A DNA stretch of 64,000 nucleotides from Arcticibacterium sp964021845 (GTDB taxonomy: Bacteria; Bacteroidota; Bacteroidia; Cytophagales; Spirosomataceae), in contig NZ_CAXHZC010000001.1 in the NCBI RefSeq assembly GCF_964021845.1, positions 868,001 to 932,000 on the forward strand, read 5' to 3'. Shown piece by piece: positions 63,554-64,000 of the stretch (positions are counted from its first letter, which is position 1; every line of letters starts with the position of its first letter). The position numbers and the translations under genes are program-made. The notes below the pieces were generated by a model. It was not told the DNA's origin, made no database searches, and was given only the letters and a program-made list of their open reading frames with translations.

Positions 63554-64000
63554 ATGGAAGCTTTTTTAGAATACCTTTCTTATTTCGCCCAAAGGATATT
63601 ATTTACCTATTCGGTGGTTTTGATGTCTTCGTATATAATACTAGGTTATATCTCTATTAAAGCTTTAAAGAAATACCTTTTAGTTAATAGAAACACTGAT
63701 TATAGTGAGCTTCTTCCGTCAAATCAAGTTCCAGCTATTTCGCTAATTGCACCAGCTTATAATGAAGGCTTAACTATTGTTGAAAACATTCGTTCATTGG
63801 TTTCACTGCATTATTCTAATTTTGAGGTAATTATAGTAAATGATGGAAGCAAAGATGACACGCTTCAGAAAGCTATAATTGCTTATGATATGCAGCCAAT
63901 TGACTATAAGTACAAACAGCATATTGCCACAAAAAAGATTCGTCAAATATATCGTTCTAGTTTACCTGCATTCAAAAACCTGATTCTTATAGACAAGGAA
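63554..64000 (+). CDS. Family 2 glycosyltransferase, N-terminal part (runs off right edge)
   Basis: The frame is open from the ATG at 63554 to the window end (149 residues visible). A membrane segment (~15-40: 'ILFTYSVVLMSSYIILGYISI') precedes the GT2 nucleotide-sugar domain: 'ISLIAPAYNEGLTIVENIRSLVSLHYSNFEVIIVNDGSKDDT', with the Asp of the first DxD-like 'VNDGS'. A membrane-tethered processive synthase such as those for poly-N-acetylglucosamine or similar polymers is plausible. It starts 5 bp after the HEAT-repeat gene, as the fourth gene of an apparent operon with the kinase and regulator. Confidence 0.88.
   Translation, partial: MEAFLEYLSYFAQRILFTYSVVLMSSYIILGYISIKALKKYLLVNRNTDYSELLPSNQVPAISLIAPAYNEGLTIVENIRSLVSLHYSNFEVIIVNDGSKDDTLQKAIIAYDMQPIDYKYKQHIATKKIRQIYRSSLPAFKNLILIDKE

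Overview
The window looks like a chromosomal segment of a free-living Bacteroidota bacterium, most likely in the order Cytophagales. The evidence is a SusC/SusD pair, TAnnTTTG-type promoters, AT-rich codon use, Tat-exported oxidoreductases, many lipoproteins, and a run of 'Planctomycete-type' secreted genes (PSD1/DUF1549-DUF1553, DUF1501) that also occurs in environmental Cytophagales. The genus cannot be fixed from this sequence alone.

Layout. (1) 1-9.7 kb is a glycan-degradation region: the end of a sulfatase, a complete lipoprotein sulfatase, an AraC regulator, a zinc dehydrogenase, a large FG-GAP/ASPIC lipoprotein and a GH29 alpha-L-fucosidase. This suggests use of a sulfated, fucose-containing polysaccharide. 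(2) 9.9-14.8 kb is a compact three-gene cassette: a formylglycine-generating-enzyme-like (C-type-lectin-fold) protein, a 1198-residue LRR-Roc-COR-TIR protein and a small multi-TM protein. It is unlike its catabolic surroundings and is the best candidate here for an undescribed immunity or signalling system. (3) 14.9-22.9 kb is a tight five-gene minus-strand operon of exported proteins: PSD1 cytochrome, DUF1501, beta-propeller, DUF2231-cytochrome-LRR and SGNH hydrolase. (4) 23-30.4 kb holds an AraC regulator, an aldo/keto reductase with a clear promoter and operator, and a SusC/SusD pair closed by a strong terminator. (5) 30.6-37.7 kb holds a Rieske-glutamate-synthase fusion, small conserved proteins, an SGNH hydrolase and two related secreted proteins. 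(6) 37.9-47.5 kb is an amino-sugar region: Gfo/Idh/MocA, NagB, NagA, a second Gfo/Idh/MocA and an FHS-type sugar permease, followed by an esterase and a beta-propeller lipoprotein.

(7) 47.6-49.5 kb carries the tmRNA gene, a DUF3307 membrane protein, and a SatD-like HTH protein preceded by a regular four-unit 29-bp operator-like array. (8) 49.5-51.8 kb encodes two arginine-deiminase-superfamily enzymes in an overlapping pair. (9) 52.1-58.3 kb is a Suf iron-sulfur assembly locus (sufC, sufD, then sufS, sufE, a DUF59 protein and a bacilliredoxin). It has no sufB and is interrupted by two opposing genes. (10) 58.6-64 kb is a signalling/exopolysaccharide-like module: hybrid histidine kinase, response regulator, HEAT-repeat protein and a family 2 glycosyltransferase that runs off the right edge.

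All assignments come from reading motifs by eye. No database search or folding program was run.
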